The notes: generated from the sequence alone by a model not told the origin. A stretch of 64,000 bases of DNA from CAVXTF01 sp963701375 (GCA_963701375.1 CAVOZT010000004.1:682001-746000); one strand, 5' to 3'; counted from the first letter of the stretch, positions 9,380 to 17,816 are shown. Translations and numbers: made by a program.

Positions 9380-10003
9380 AAGGCACGTAAGCACAGGATC
9401 ATGACGTACATGGCTCGAGACGTCGCATTGTTCGACGCCCAGCTCGTGGAGGCGCTCACCCGATCGCCCGCAGCACAGCGTCCGTGTAGTCGATGCTGAT
9501 GGCGCGCATGCCCCCTGCGGTCAACGCTTCAGGCGAATGCACTGGACGCCGCGCTGATTAGACCTGAGCGATTTCTACGCGAGTGACCCCTTGGCGGCAG
9601 GATCGACCGTGCGATGTTTGGCTATTGGAGTGACCCAACGGATCAGGCGAAGTCCGGGCTTCCGGCACCAGCAATCCGCCTGACAATCACACCGTTTCCA
9701 CCTCCCCGAAAGCTCAGCGACGGTAGTTGCGAGAGCGGCCAATAGGTGCAGGGTGACGAGCCGAACAATCAGACGTCGTACGAGCGTCACCGAACGCTCG
9801 ACTCGCCGCGTGTGCGTAAGGGCAGATTGCTGCAACAGCAGTTCGGCTTCCCGCACGGAACCAACACGAAGCCCTTGTCCACAATGCACCGCAATCAGCG
9901 CAGCCGATCTCCACGACCAGAAATTGTAGTTAGTCCAACGGTCCTGTACCGCTCGGCGCAGAGGTTCAGATTGAGATTGTTGCTGCCAGCACGTTCCGGT
10001 CCT
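9380..10003. other. Left arm of the island, no confident gene
   Basis: About 620 bp between the left repeat and the first VOC gene. On the minus strand a short Cys-rich reading frame (WKRCDCQADCWCRKPG around 9660-9710) looks protein-like, but I cannot fix its ends. The remainder shows no coding pattern that I trust. It may contain the worn remains of an excisionase or other element gene. Confidence 0.4.
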
Positions 10004-10462
10004 TTAGCCGGTCCCGCGGCCGATCCGTACCTTGTTGCCGAACGGGTCTGTCAGGGTGAACTCGCGCATCCCCCACGGCATGTCGCCGATCGCGGTGACT
10101 GGTAGGCCGCTCGCAAACAAACGCGGATGCCAACCATCGGGATCGTCCACGATCAAGTAGCAACCCGCTCCGTTCCGGGCCGGGTCGATATCGATGACGT
10201 CAAGGTTGAACACGCTCTGCCCGTCGTAGTCCGCGAAGGCGAACCCGTCTCCGAGGTCGTCCGGGTAGACACGGACACCGAACCCGGCCCGCTCGTAGAA
10301 GTCGACCGCCTCAGCGAGGTCCACGACTGGCAATGTCGGTGTCGAGACAACCCCAAGTCTCCCGGCCAGCCACTCGACGCAATCGCGACAGAGCTGGACG
10401 TCGTTCCGCGACCGGAGCGCAGCGGTAGTCACCGAGGTCCGACCGCAACAAGCGCACGCCAC
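10004..10462 (-). CDS. VOC/glyoxalase-fold protein with N-terminal zinc knuckle pair
   Basis: 152 residues from GTG 10462. Residues 3-6 are Cys-Ala-Cys-Cys and residues 25-29 give CRDC, together a four-Cys zinc-ribbon-like module. It is followed by a vicinal-oxygen-chelate domain: STPTLPVVDLAEAVDFYERA (first beta-alpha unit) and EFTLTDPFGNKVRIG (C-terminal metal/strand motif). VOC proteins include glyoxalase I, extradiol dioxygenases and bleomycin-binding proteins; this one resembles the resistance/binding type more than a known enzyme. It lies inside the tRNA-Val element and its start abuts the remains of a split-barrel gene. The reading frame is intact. Confidence 0.75.
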   Translation of the reverse strand: MACACCGRTSVTTAALRSRNDVQLCRDCVEWLAGRLGVVSTPTLPVVDLAEAVDFYERAGFGVRVYPDDLGDGFAFADYDGQSVFNLDVIDIDPARNGAGCYLIVDDPDGWHPRLFASGLPVTAIGDMPWGMREFTLTDPFGNKVRIGRGTG

Positions 10463-10654
10463 GGCCAGAATCTACGCGGGTCGCGTCGGAAGATGGCGTA
10501 GTTGACCCGGTGGCGCGTGGTCGAGACGTAGAACCGCTCGCCGTCCCAGGAGACCAGGTCGGGCTTAGATGTGGTCGCCCGTCCTTGCGGATTCCTGCCA
10601 CGATGATGTTGCGGGACTCGGCGAGAACGCCTCGAGCTTGTCGGTGTACGTCAT
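10450..10654 (-). pseudogene. PNPOx-like split-barrel flavoprotein fragment
   Basis: From ATG 10654 the sequence MTYTDKLEAF continues, after a frame change near 10620, with ESRNIIVAGIRKDGRPHLSP and, after another near 10553, with WDGERFYVSTTRHRVNYAIF and RRDP. Together they form the N-terminal third of a pyridoxamine-phosphate-oxidase/F420-type split barrel. It then runs into the start of the VOC gene, so the C-terminal two thirds are gone. Both frame breaks behave as one-base losses. The family usually binds FMN or F420. A deletion joining it to the VOC gene is the simplest explanation. Confidence 0.65.
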
Positions 10655-10770
10655 CTGACGACGCGATCGACGAGGTGGGAGAGTTGCGGAGGCAGAGGAA
10701 GCCCGACAGTGCGCCCGGCCCGAGACCCACATCTGACTACCCAACAACGACCGTTACAGACGCGCACCAG

Positions 10771-11937
10771 TCATGCAGGAGGCAGGCCGTAGAACGGAGC
10801 AGGTCGAACGCGGACGGCGGTGCTAGGACCTTCGCCAGCTCTCTGGGCTGACCCTGTGGCGTCGACCGGATTGATGTCGTGAGTTCCACTGCCGACTTCC
10901 TGGACGACGGCGACTCCGAACGGGTATGTCACGCCGCCCACGGTCCGAGGCGACCTCAGACCGGAGAAGACGCTCATCGTGTTGGACGCACCGTTCGCAA
11001 CGTAGAGCCAACCGCCACTCAAACCAATTGCATCGGGGTATGCGCCGGTCTGGACGACTCCCGCAACCGTTAGCGACGGAAGGTTAAGCATGATTACGTC
11101 CGCCGAGCCCGCCGCACTGACGTATGCCGTGCTCCCGTCACGCGAGATGACGATTGCGCTTGGCGTGCAGCCGGGATCTCCTTGCATGTGACAGACCAGA
11201 TCGACGGGCTGACCGACCGTGCCGCCGGGGATGCTGATAGGGATAACAGTGGCGTTCGCGGCGTCGAGAACGTACGCCGTCTGGCCATCGGGTGAGATGG
11301 CGATGGCCCTCGGCGACGTGCCCGGGAGTGGGATTGGCGCGAGCGCGCGAGGCGGCCAGGTGGTGAGGTCCACAGGGGTCACTTCGGCGGAGCCGAACGC
11401 GGCTACGTAGGCAGTGGTGCCATCAGGCGTGACCGCCAAAGACTCAGGATTGAGTCCGACGTTCACGGCCGGAGACACGGCACCAGTGACCAGATTGATC
11501 TCACGCGCCCTGTGGCCCGGATGAGCGGCCGTTCCCTGCAGGGTAACCAGGGCGAAGCGGTTTCCGGGCATGACTGCGATGGCCAGCGGCCCGGTTCCAA
11601 CCGTGATGGGCGCTTTGGCGGTGCCCGTCGCGAGGTCGAGCGGCGTGACGGTATCCGCGGGTTGATCTATGAACCCGTAGTCCGCAACGTAGGCCGTCGA
11701 GCCAGTCGAGTCGACCGCAATTCCCGTGGGACCCGGTCCAGCGTGCGGGATCGTGCCGACGAACTGGGCACCTTGGTAGATCGACACAGAGTGGAGTTGG
11801 CTGTTTGTGACATAAGCCATCGGCGCCGTTGTGGCGGCTCCAACCGGTGTGGGCACCGCGGTAAACCCGATAGCACTCGCGACGGCGAGGGCGCCGGCAC
11901 CCTTTGCCGCCAACCGCATTCCGACCCGGATGGACAC
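10771..11937 (-). CDS. Secreted YVTN-family beta-propeller protein
   Basis: 388 residues from GTG 11937, which is preceded by GGAG at 7 bp spacing; the longer upstream frame is rejected for lack of a ribosome site. A signal peptide (residues about 7-35) ends near PVGAATTA. The rest is a repeating propeller of about 40-residue blades, each with a version of GIAVDSTGSTAYVAD, SLAVTPDGTTAYVAAF, AIAISPDGQTAYVLD or AIVISRDGSTAYVSA. Such YVTN/lactonase-like propellers are extracellular binding or structural proteins. The C-terminal 30 residues are low complexity. Inside the tRNA-Val element. No catalytic motif seen. Confidence 0.85.
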   Translation of the reverse strand: MSIRVGMRLAAKGAGALAVASAIGFTAVPTPVGAATTAPMAYVTNSQLHSVSIYQGAQFVGTIPHAGPGPTGIAVDSTGSTAYVADYGFIDQPADTVTPLDLATGTAKAPITVGTGPLAIAVMPGNRFALVTLQGTAAHPGHRAREINLVTGAVSPAVNVGLNPESLAVTPDGTTAYVAAFGSAEVTPVDLTTWPPRALAPIPLPGTSPRAIAISPDGQTAYVLDAANATVIPISIPGGTVGQPVDLVCHMQGDPGCTPSAIVISRDGSTAYVSAAGSADVIMLNLPSLTVAGVVQTGAYPDAIGLSGGWLYVANGASNTMSVFSGLRSPRTVGGVTYPFGVAVVQEVGSGTHDINPVDATGSAQRAGEGPSTAVRVRPAPFYGLPPA

Positions 11938-12589
11938 AGGACGTCTCCGTTCTGGCGGGTCACATGTGGACCACACTTGGTCAGAAGCGTAACGGAAGGG
12001 GAACATCTCTTGGCTGGACATCGCCGCCCTTGATACCGGAAGAGGTAAGACAGTCAGGGCTTCCGGCGACGGCGAGATGCTCGGGGCCATCGAACCGGAG
12101 AACTGCTGAATCCGCGGGCGGTCGACGATGTCTTCGCCGGTCGGTAGTTCGCGTTTCGATTCGCCCGCAACGCATACCCCGACAACGCGGCGAGCCACGA
12201 CACGCCGGTGGCGGTAGTCGTCACAACGTGCTCGGACACAGAAGTCACCAGCCCAGAGTGAACGAGCGCCGTGCGAGGGGGGAAGGACATCGGTTGGGCC
12301 GGTGTCGGGGCCTAGATGGCCTCTACGAGCCGCACGAAGGGAACTGCGTCATTATCGACGCTGTCAACCCGGTCGAAGAGAAATGCCTCGCGGCGAGGGA
12401 ATGCGCGCTCGCGCGGCTGGCATGACTTCGTGCGACATCGCGAGGTCTCGCTGCGGCTTTCGAGTTCTCGATGTCGACATCGGACGTGAATGTCACTCCC
12501 GCCGTGGGTCGAGCGCGTCGACGTCTTTCAGCTTGCAGGACGTCCCACAATATCCCTGACATCCCGTTAGAGGGGCAATAAGGGAGCCC
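11938..12589. other. Non-coding or decayed stretch within the island
   Basis: About 650 bp with overlapping short frames only. A minus-strand frame at 12054-12290 contains a short hydrophobic run (TTTATGVSWLAALSGYALRA) that could be the end of a lost membrane protein. I see no ribosome site or family match and make no gene call. It holds the promoter of the YVTN gene at its left end. Confidence 0.35.
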
Positions 12590-12763
12590 ATGACCTTGAA
12601 TGATGACTACGACGTCGGCGAGTTGCTCGACGTGGACGGGAAGGTGACCGACTCCAGCCTCCTCGAGATTCCCGGCGATAAGTCTTACAGGCCGCCGTCG
12701 AAGGACGATCCGGGAGGCCATCTCGAGCCCCTTGCCAGTTCGAGTGTCGACGTGCTTCTTTGA
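12590..12763 (+). CDS. Small acidic hypothetical protein
   Basis: 57 residues, ATG 12590 to TGA 12761-12763, preceded by AAGGGAG at good spacing. The sequence starts MTLNDDYDVGELLDVDGKVT and is acidic, with no Cys, signal or membrane segment. It could be a regulator, an antitoxin-like small protein or the N-terminal remains of a larger one. A second small gene starts 38 bp downstream on the same strand, so the two may be co-transcribed. Not recognised. Confidence 0.45.
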   Translation: MTLNDDYDVGELLDVDGKVTDSSLLEIPGDKSYRPPSKDDPGGHLEPLASSSVDVLL

Positions 12764-12801
12764 ACGAGGTACCTGGAACATGACCCAAGGAGCCAGAGCG
12801 A

Positions 12802-12963
12802 ATGACCAAGTTCATGGTCAAGCTGGATGAGACTTCCTTCTCCGAACGCCACGTCGAGGTCGACGCCGAGAGGTTCCAGGTCGACGAGCCTTGGGTGGTG
12901 CTCCTGAGCAGCTCGCACGCTGATAGTGCTGTCGCCGCTTTTCCGACTGCGTTGTTGCGGTGA
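12802..12963 (+). CDS. Small hypothetical protein
   Basis: 53 residues, ATG 12802 to TGA 12961, with AAGGAG ten bases upstream, a strong ribosome site. Begins MTKFMVKLDETSFSERHVEV and continues AERFQVDEPWVVLLSSS. Mixed alpha/beta composition, no export signal. Pairs with the 57-residue gene before it and precedes the split-barrel gene by 95 bp. Family unknown. Confidence 0.45.
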   Translation: MTKFMVKLDETSFSERHVEVDAERFQVDEPWVVLLSSSHADSAVAAFPTALLR

Positions 12964-13057
12964 CGACGATGTCAGCCGACGAGTAGCTCCACTGGTCGCC
13001 CTCACCAACCAACTCTCACAGTTGCGACGCCACGTTGTAGCGGCAATCGTGGCGGAC

Positions 13058-13534
13058 ATGCAGACCTGGGGAGAGTTTTCGACCCTTCGACCTGACCTAT
13101 CCGAGCCAGCAAGGGCCTTGCTCTACCAGCACGGCATCGGCCTCGGCTTCTTGGGGACGACAAGAGCGGACGGTGGTCCCCGAGTGCATCCGATGTGTCC
13201 GATCCTGACGAAGGACGGCGTCTTTGCGTTCATCGTTCCATCGCCCAAACAGCAAGACCTGCTCCGCGACGGGCGCTATGCCATCCACTCGTTTCCCTGC
13301 CCGGACAACGAGGATGCCTTCTACTTCACCGGCTTAGCCCGCCTTGTCGACGATCGGAGAACTCGCTCTGTCCTCAGCGAGCAGTTCGTTAAAGAGAGAG
13401 CGCAGTTTGGCGTCGAGCCTCCCGCCGATGCGGACGCGTTGTTCGAGTTGATCCTGGCGACCTGTCTGCTCACCCGAACGAGCGGGCACGGCGATCCAAG
13501 CCCCGATCACATCGTCTGGAGAATGGAGCACTAG
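13058..13534 (+). CDS. Pyridoxamine 5'-phosphate oxidase-like split-barrel flavoprotein
   Basis: 158 residues from ATG 13058 (MQTWGEFSTLRPDLSEPARA); the longer upstream frame has atypical composition. The central part GLGFLGTTRADGGPRVHPMC is the first strand pair of the FMN/F420 split barrel. It is followed by LRDGRYAIHSFP and DAFYFTGLARLV, all typical of PNPOx-like reductases or sensors. Members bind FMN, F420 or heme; the substrate is unknown. It is the intact relative of the fragment at 10450-10654 within the same element. Confidence 0.75.
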   Translation: MQTWGEFSTLRPDLSEPARALLYQHGIGLGFLGTTRADGGPRVHPMCPILTKDGVFAFIVPSPKQQDLLRDGRYAIHSFPCPDNEDAFYFTGLARLVDDRRTRSVLSEQFVKERAQFGVEPPADADALFELILATCLLTRTSGHGDPSPDHIVWRMEH

Positions 13535-13819
13535 CAAGCCACCCGGTACGGGTCGATCCGCCAGTCCCGGCTGTCGACTACCGAAGTACAGCCCCACCGG
13601 CCCCGAAGCGTTTCCGGTGAACAGGCTTCCCTCACGGATGTGCCGCCTGCGTACAATCGCTGTTCTGGGCGTCACGGGCTTGGAGCGTGCGGACAAAGGA
13701 AGCCTGACATGAGCAGACCGTCGTTCACAGAAAGCCATGCGCGGGATCAACGGCAAGTACGGATTGAAAGGGGGATGGGGAACCAGGCTCGCCTTCGGGC
13801 ATCGAACCCCTGACCACGA
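13535..13819. other. Spacer with a possible 34-codon peptide
   Basis: About 285 bp. A short plus-strand frame at 13709-13813 (MSRPSFTESHARDQ) has GGAAG nearby but ends quickly and may be chance. Otherwise no gene is visible; it likely carries the promoter for the downstream membrane protein. Confidence 0.3.
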
Positions 13820-14203
13820 ATGGGCAAGGTAAGCCCGAGGTTCATCGTCGGCGTAGTCGCCGGGCTGAGGGTGGCGATAGGCATTTGCTTTGTCGTCGCT
13901 CCTGATCAGCTGACCGAAGCGTCTGGTGGACCGCGCGGCGCCACACTCATGACGCGCAGCTTTGCTGTTCGTGAAGCAGTGCTCGGCATCGGTGGACTTC
14001 TTGCTGTGGCTCGAACAGACGATTCTCTCTCCGCTGTTCGGACGTGGGCCGGTCTAGGTGCTCTGACCGACATTGGCGACCTTGGGGCTTCTCTAGCGGC
14101 TAGTGCATCAGGACGAGAACAATCATCACGCGTGCCAGCACTCGTGTCGGCTACGGGTCTCCTGGCGGAGCTTTGGGCTTTTCACTCCTCGGTTCAGGCC
14201 TGA
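13820..14203 (+). CDS. Small integral membrane protein (DUF4267-like)
   Basis: 127 residues with about four hydrophobic helices: FIVGVVAGLRVAIGICFVVA (residues 8-27), REAVLGIGGLLAVA (about 51-64), a stretch around TWAGLGALTDIGDLGASLAA (74-93) and a C-terminal VSATGLLAELWAF. The short conserved Arg after the first helix and overall length fit DUF4267-type membrane proteins, whose function is unknown. It lies in the tRNA-Val element ahead of a SnoaL-like gene on the same strand, 54 bp apart. Confidence 0.65.
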   Translation: MGKVSPRFIVGVVAGLRVAIGICFVVAPDQLTEASGGPRGATLMTRSFAVREAVLGIGGLLAVARTDDSLSAVRTWAGLGALTDIGDLGASLAASASGREQSSRVPALVSATGLLAELWAFHSSVQA

Positions 14204-14257
14204 AGAGGGAGTGCGAGGAAAGCCACCGGCTGTCTCACCATGGGAGAGGAGTGCGCA

Positions 14258-14674
14258 ATGACGCCCAAAGAGATCGTTGAGGAGTTGTTCCGCCGTCGCG
14301 CAGCGGGCGACGACACGGCGGTGGACGAGCTGGTTGCCGAGGACATGGTCAATCATGCGGCAGGTCCACAGCGACAGGGCCGCGCGGGCTGGAAGCAGAT
14401 CATCGCCACCATCGAGAACGATCTCGGTCAGATCGAAATCGAGCATCATCGCCTCATCGCTGACGGTGATCTAGTCGCGCACCACATGACCATGACTGGG
14501 ACCCACCAGGCGTCAACCATGCCGCTGTTCGCTGGGGTGCCGATCACGCACAAACCAGTCGCATGGACCTACATCCACATCTGGCGGATCGCTGATGGCA
14601 AGGTGGTCGAGCATTGGGCCTGTCGTGATGATGTCGGGCTGCTCAGACAAGTCGAAGCGTGGCCGCCGAAATAG
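14258..14674 (+). CDS. SnoaL-like / ester cyclase-family protein
   Basis: 138 residues from ATG 14258 with GGAGAGGAG just upstream. The NTF2-like cone fold is indicated by MTPKEIVEELFRRRAAGDDT, LVAEDMVNHAAG, GDLVAHHMTMTGTHQ and WTYIHIWRIADGKVVEHWAC. The Asn-His after the first sheet and His-Trp near the end match the SnoaL polyketide-cyclase/ester-cyclase group. These proteins catalyse acid-base chemistry on small carbonyl compounds or act as binding proteins. Intact frame. Part of the island cargo with the membrane protein upstream. Confidence 0.75.
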   Translation: MTPKEIVEELFRRRAAGDDTAVDELVAEDMVNHAAGPQRQGRAGWKQIIATIENDLGQIEIEHHRLIADGDLVAHHMTMTGTHQASTMPLFAGVPITHKPVAWTYIHIWRIADGKVVEHWACRDDVGLLRQVEAWPPK

Positions 14675-14770
14675 CAGCTACGGCCCACGCGCAAAGTGCC
14701 GATCCCGTTAGTCCTAACGGCAGGTGGTGTAACGGCGCTACAGCTCGACAGTCGCCGCCCCTATTTGCTC

Positions 14771-15129
14771 CTAACCCGGTGGCGCGAAGAACTCCAATGC
14801 GACGTTGTCGGGATCGCGAAACGACAGACCCGACCCATAGGGGGCGTCGATGATGCCGCCATTGCCAACCCCGAGTTCGTTGAGCTTGACTCCCATTGCC
14901 CAAGCTCCGCCCGGTTGGCGCAAGCGAACGATAGGTGGTCGAGCCCGGTCGCCCGTTCGTCGAATTCCGACGAGAGTCTGGCCACCAAGGAGCCAAACCA
15001 CATGATGGAACGGCCCCGTATCTTCGTCGATAACCGGCTCGGCGCCGAAGAGGTTCTGGTACCGCGACCGACTCCGACCAAGGTGTGTGACGGTCAATGC
15101 CACATGGGTGACCCCGCGGACTCGGGCAT
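14771..15129 (-). pseudogene. VOC/glyoxalase-like protein with three single-base shifts
   Basis: A very good ribosome site (AAGGAGG, 5 bp) precedes ATG 15129. The expected product reads MPESAGVTHVALTVTHLG, then a metal/dimer segment, then ERATGLDHLSFACANRAELG, then NELGVGNGGIIDAPYGSG and FRDPDNVALEFFAPPG. To read it continuously one needs a G added near 15112, a base removed near 14967 and one added near 14886. The corrected protein is 119 residues, a normal length for a lone VOC domain. Without correction, the wrong frame between the last two shifts hides the centre of the domain. Either an eroding island gene or sequence errors. Confidence 0.65.
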
Positions 15130-15231
15130 GGCGACCTCCTTGTCGCGGCTGCTCACCAGAGTGCCCCACTCAAGGCGGGCTCGACCGACGACGGGTGCTG
15201 TTCTAGTCCGCGCGGATGCCAATGAATCAAC

Positions 15232-15420
15232 TTACAACCCCACCGCCGACGCCGCGTTCTTGTTGAACAGGGTGCCCTCGAGGATGTATCTCCGCGACAT
15301 CGTCATCGACTTGTAGCCGGTCTTCTGCACGATTACGCGGCCGTAGCGAATGACCCGGCACCTTGCTCGGGTCCATGTCCGCCATCTTCGCGCGCCTCTT
15401 CAAGACCAACGCCACGCCCG
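15232..15420 (-). pseudogene. Tyrosine recombinase (integrase) C-terminal remnant
   Basis: Reading the minus strand toward 15232 gives VLKRRAKMADMDPSKVPGHS followed, in another frame, by RVIVQKTGYKSMTMSRRYIL and EGTLFNKNAASAVGL then stop. The first piece matches the region around the conserved Gly-His-Ser-Leu-Arg of tyrosine recombinases. The second has the Gly-His/Tyr-Lys-Ser and Arg-Arg-Tyr-Ile ending with the catalytic Tyr. About a dozen residues between them are missing, with a frame change, so the enzyme is dead. The upstream catalytic domain is not recognisable. It lies about 700 bp inside the right repeat, as expected for an integrase of this element. Confidence 0.7.
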
Positions 15421-16109
15421 CCTGGCAGGTGATGGACGAAGACGAGGGAGATGGCCGCGTCGTCCAGTTCTTGTGGGTGGTCGCCCGTAAGGCCATACCT
15501 AGGGCGGTAACCTCTTATCGGTCGTCGCAATGCCGAATGCCTCTAGGTCGGACCGTCGGCCTCACCCGCGTCCGAACCTCGGCTTCCTCGAACCGGACCA
15601 CCCGACACGTCGGCGTACTCCTGTCGGACCGGGTCTCCGCAGAACGCGCGCGAAGGACCGCCGTGTTGCCATTGACGACTGCGATGTGGCCTCGGGGAGT
15701 GACGACCTCGTGGTGCTTCGCTCCGTCTCCACATTTCCGCGATGGCGCAGGGACCGATGATGCGACGGAGTACGGGGGAGTGCGATGGAGCGCGCCTTCC
15801 ACGCGTAGTGACGGAAGAGTGTCGACGCCCGGTGTTCGCCAAGTCCCGGTAGCCATCCCCTCCAACGAACGTCCGCTTTGCTCGGCAATGACCAGTGTCA
15901 GCTTCGGTGCTTGCCTTTGCGTTGTCGCCGGGCGTGCCGCAAGTAGCGAGGCGGGTTGGAGGGCTGGTCACCGGGGGGGTCAGGAGTACCTTCTACGAAG
16001 GTGGCCCAAACTCCGCCACGAGGACCACCAAAATTGAGCAGATAGTTATGGGGTTTACGTTCCCGAGCGACCTGCATAATCCCTGGTGAGCACAGCGTTC
16101 AGTGCCATG
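15421..16109. other. Eroded right arm of the island
   Basis: About 690 bp between the integrase remnant and the right repeat. Several overlapping short frames on both strands, none with a convincing ribosome site or family motif. It probably held the N-terminal and core-binding domains of the integrase, now too changed to recognise by eye. Confidence 0.4.
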
Positions 16110-16172
16110 TGGCTTACAACCAGCGGGCCGTCGGTTCAGTCCGGCAGCGCCCACTAGCTGGGACTATGGCAT
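16110..16172 (+). repeat. attR-type direct repeat (degenerate tRNA-Val 3' half)
   Basis: 63 bp copy of 9316-9379 beginning TGGCTTACAACCAGC and ending CTGGGACTATGGCAT. It lacks the 5' half of the tRNA, so it is not a gene. Two differences from the tRNA copy (one substitution, one deletion turning TTCGAG into TTCAG) indicate decay. Marks the right boundary of the element. Confidence 0.85.
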
Positions 16173-16482
16173 GCACGCACAGCGCTGGGATACCTGGGAG
16201 CATAACTCAGGGTCCTGCTGTATCTGGTGGCCATTCTCCCTCGGGCACCCAATGTGGAGGCCGGAAGCACACAAACCAAGGTCAACGACATACTCGCTTC
16301 GCTCGCACTGGGGTAAACCCCAGACCCCGCCGTGCGTGGCTTTGCTCCGCTTGCCACTCTCGGCACCGAGGACCTGTTTCCTTTGGGTCAGCTGATCGTG
16401 TTCCTTGTACGAGAGGCAGGCGAAATGTGCTTGTTTATTGGATCAGAATCGCGGCTGAGCACGGTCGCCTTCCGGCGCGCCG
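16173..16482. other. Non-coding region right of the island
   Basis: About 310 bp between the right repeat and the universal stress gene. It contains a perfect short inverted repeat CTGGGGTAAACCCCAG near 16309-16324 and a TCGCTTCGCTCGC tract. No gene is supported. The palindrome could be an operator or small terminator; nothing decides it. Confidence 0.35.
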
Positions 16483-16932
16483 TCAGCTGCGCTCAGTGTC
16501 AACGATGAGCAAGCTGCAAGGGCAATGGTGGGAGACCTTGTTGGGGACGCTTCCGAGCACGAACCGCTTTACTCCGGTCATGCCCCGATTTCCTACGACG
16601 ACCAGATCCGCATCCACGCCCTCGGCCACCTTGACGAGCACGTCTCCGGGATCCCCCTCGACATTGTGTATCTGTGCGGAAACACCCTCGCGCTCGGCGT
16701 CGGCGGCCACCTGTGCACATATCTGGTTGCCTTGCTCGTGCATTTCTGCCGTTGCGTCGGCGACCACGCTTAGGTCCGCATACTCTGCGCCCATCGTGGT
16801 CGTGGGGATCGTGCGAACAACATGGACAACGTGAAGGGTCGCCCCGACGGCCTTTGCCAGGCCAACCGCCTCTCTTACAGCGACACCGGCCCGGCCCGAG
16901 CCGTCTGTGCCAACCACGATGACCTTGTACAT
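16483..16932 (-). CDS. Universal stress protein (UspA family)
   Basis: 149 residues from ATG 16932 with GGGGAG upstream. One Usp domain: MYKVIVVGTDGSGRAG at the N-terminus with the nucleotide-facing Asp, and near the C-terminus VVVGNRGMTGVKRFVLGSV followed by HHCPCSLLIV. The Gly-x2-Gly-x9-Gly-Ser pattern of ATP-binding Usp proteins is present. Such proteins are induced by hypoxia or stress in actinobacteria. It stands alone, divergent from the SnoaL-like gene at 17138. Confidence 0.88.
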   Translation of the reverse strand: MYKVIVVGTDGSGRAGVAVREAVGLAKAVGATLHVVHVVRTIPTTTMGAEYADLSVVADATAEMHEQGNQICAQVAADAEREGVSAQIHNVEGDPGDVLVKVAEGVDADLVVVGNRGMTGVKRFVLGSVPNKVSHHCPCSLLIVDTERS

Positions 16933-17137
16933 GGTGCTCCCCTTACCCGTATCAGCATCGACATCGCTGTTGTGCGCTATCCGCTGCAATCTACCTTTGT
17001 CGTACGCACCCAGCAATCGGCAAGTGCTATCCACACGCGTTGGATGACGAAGTTCGAGGGGACAGTGACGATGCTTCGTCCTGCGTGTCGACTTTCAGGA
17101 CTACGTTTTTCATCAGTCGGCCATCGGGGAGACGCTC

Positions 17138-17482
17138 ATGACCACACAAAGCGAAGTGATCGACCGGCAGATAGCGTCCCACATCAAGCGCGACCTCGAC
17201 GCCTTCGTTGCCTGCTACGCGCCCGATGCAACGGTCGTGCGACCCGATGCGACGATTCTCGCGTACGGCCACCAAGAGATCTGTGAACGCTACGGAGAGC
17301 TAATTGCGGCCAGTCCGGCCCTACAAGCCGTAATCGCCAACCGGATCGAGGTGGGGTCGGTCGTCATCGACGACGAGCGCGTCACTGGCTTCGTGCTGCC
17401 TGGGATGCCTAATGAGGTCCACGTGGCAGCGGTCTACCGTGTCGCTGATGGGCTGATTCAAGACGCGCGTCTGTTTGCCTGA
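17138..17482 (+). CDS. SnoaL-like / NTF2-fold protein
   Basis: 114 residues, beginning MTTQSEVIDRQIASHIKRDL, then FVACYAPDATVVRPDATILA and a closing strand VHVAAVYRVADGLIQDARLF. This is the Asp-(x)-Phe-x-x-x-Tyr-Ala-x-Asp-Ala layout of small SnoaL/DUF4440-type proteins with a hydrophobic ligand pocket. A GGGGAGACG upstream acts as ribosome site. No partner gene indicates its substrate. Confidence 0.72.
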   Translation: MTTQSEVIDRQIASHIKRDLDAFVACYAPDATVVRPDATILAYGHQEICERYGELIAASPALQAVIANRIEVGSVVIDDERVTGFVLPGMPNEVHVAAVYRVADGLIQDARLFA

Positions 17483-17498
17483 GCCGACCGGAAGCCGC

Positions 17499-17816
17499 TT
17501 ACTTATCAGGGAGTGCTTTGGACTCTCGGGTGGGAGGCGCACTTGGAGCGGGACTTCGCGGCTCCCTATCCCCGACGGGACCTTGTCCACTTGAATCTGG
17601 TGGTGGTGGTGGGTTCAGCTGCGCCTGCATTGCCCGCCGCTGGATCAACGCCTGCTCCTGGGCCTTGGCCAACCGGTCCATCAATCCCCGGCGTCGCGCT
17701 GCTTTCGCCCCTTCTGACTTGTTGTCATTCTTACGGCTGAACCGCACGTCGCAAGGATATGACTTCCGGTCGGAGAGGCGCAGGTCAGGGTCGTGTACTT
17801 GTGGCTCGGAAAACAT
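17499..17816 (-). CDS. Hypothetical basic, Pro-rich protein
   Basis: 105 residues if started at ATG 17816 (MFSEPQVHDPDLRLSDRKSY). A basic helical middle (RRRGLMDRLAKAQEQALIQR) is followed by a disordered tail containing five consecutive Pro. No signal peptide or known domain. The start is uncertain because the frame extends upstream to 17900. It could be a real short cytoplasmic protein or chance; its composition is only moderately gene-like. Confidence 0.35.
   Translation of the reverse strand: MFSEPQVHDPDLRLSDRKSYPCDVRFSRKNDNKSEGAKAARRRGLMDRLAKAQEQALIQRRAMQAQLNPPPPPDSSGQGPVGDREPRSPAPSAPPTRESKALPDK

Larger units (their letters stand above)
9316..16172. mobile_element. Decayed integrative element in tRNA-Val
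   Basis: The segment is bounded by a direct repeat: the 3' half of tRNA-Val plus about 19 bp downstream (9316-9379), and an imperfect copy at 16110-16172. A tyrosine-recombinase remnant (15232-15420) sits near the right end. Both are hallmarks of a tRNA-targeting integrative element. Cargo between is short: two VOC proteins, two split-barrel (PNPOx-like) genes of which one is a fragment, a YVTN propeller, a DUF4267-like membrane protein, a SnoaL-like protein and small unknowns. No replication, transfer or phage structural gene is visible. The right repeat carries a point change and a one-base deletion, so the element is old or immobile. Confidence 0.7.

Noticed and set aside
9575..9889. Small Cys-rich minus-strand frame
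   Set aside because: One Cys cluster only; ends and start cannot be supported, so listed only within the gap description.
16109..16834. Plus-strand frame starting at the right repeat
   Set aside because: It begins in the tRNA-derived repeat and covers the universal stress gene on the opposite strand; no motif.
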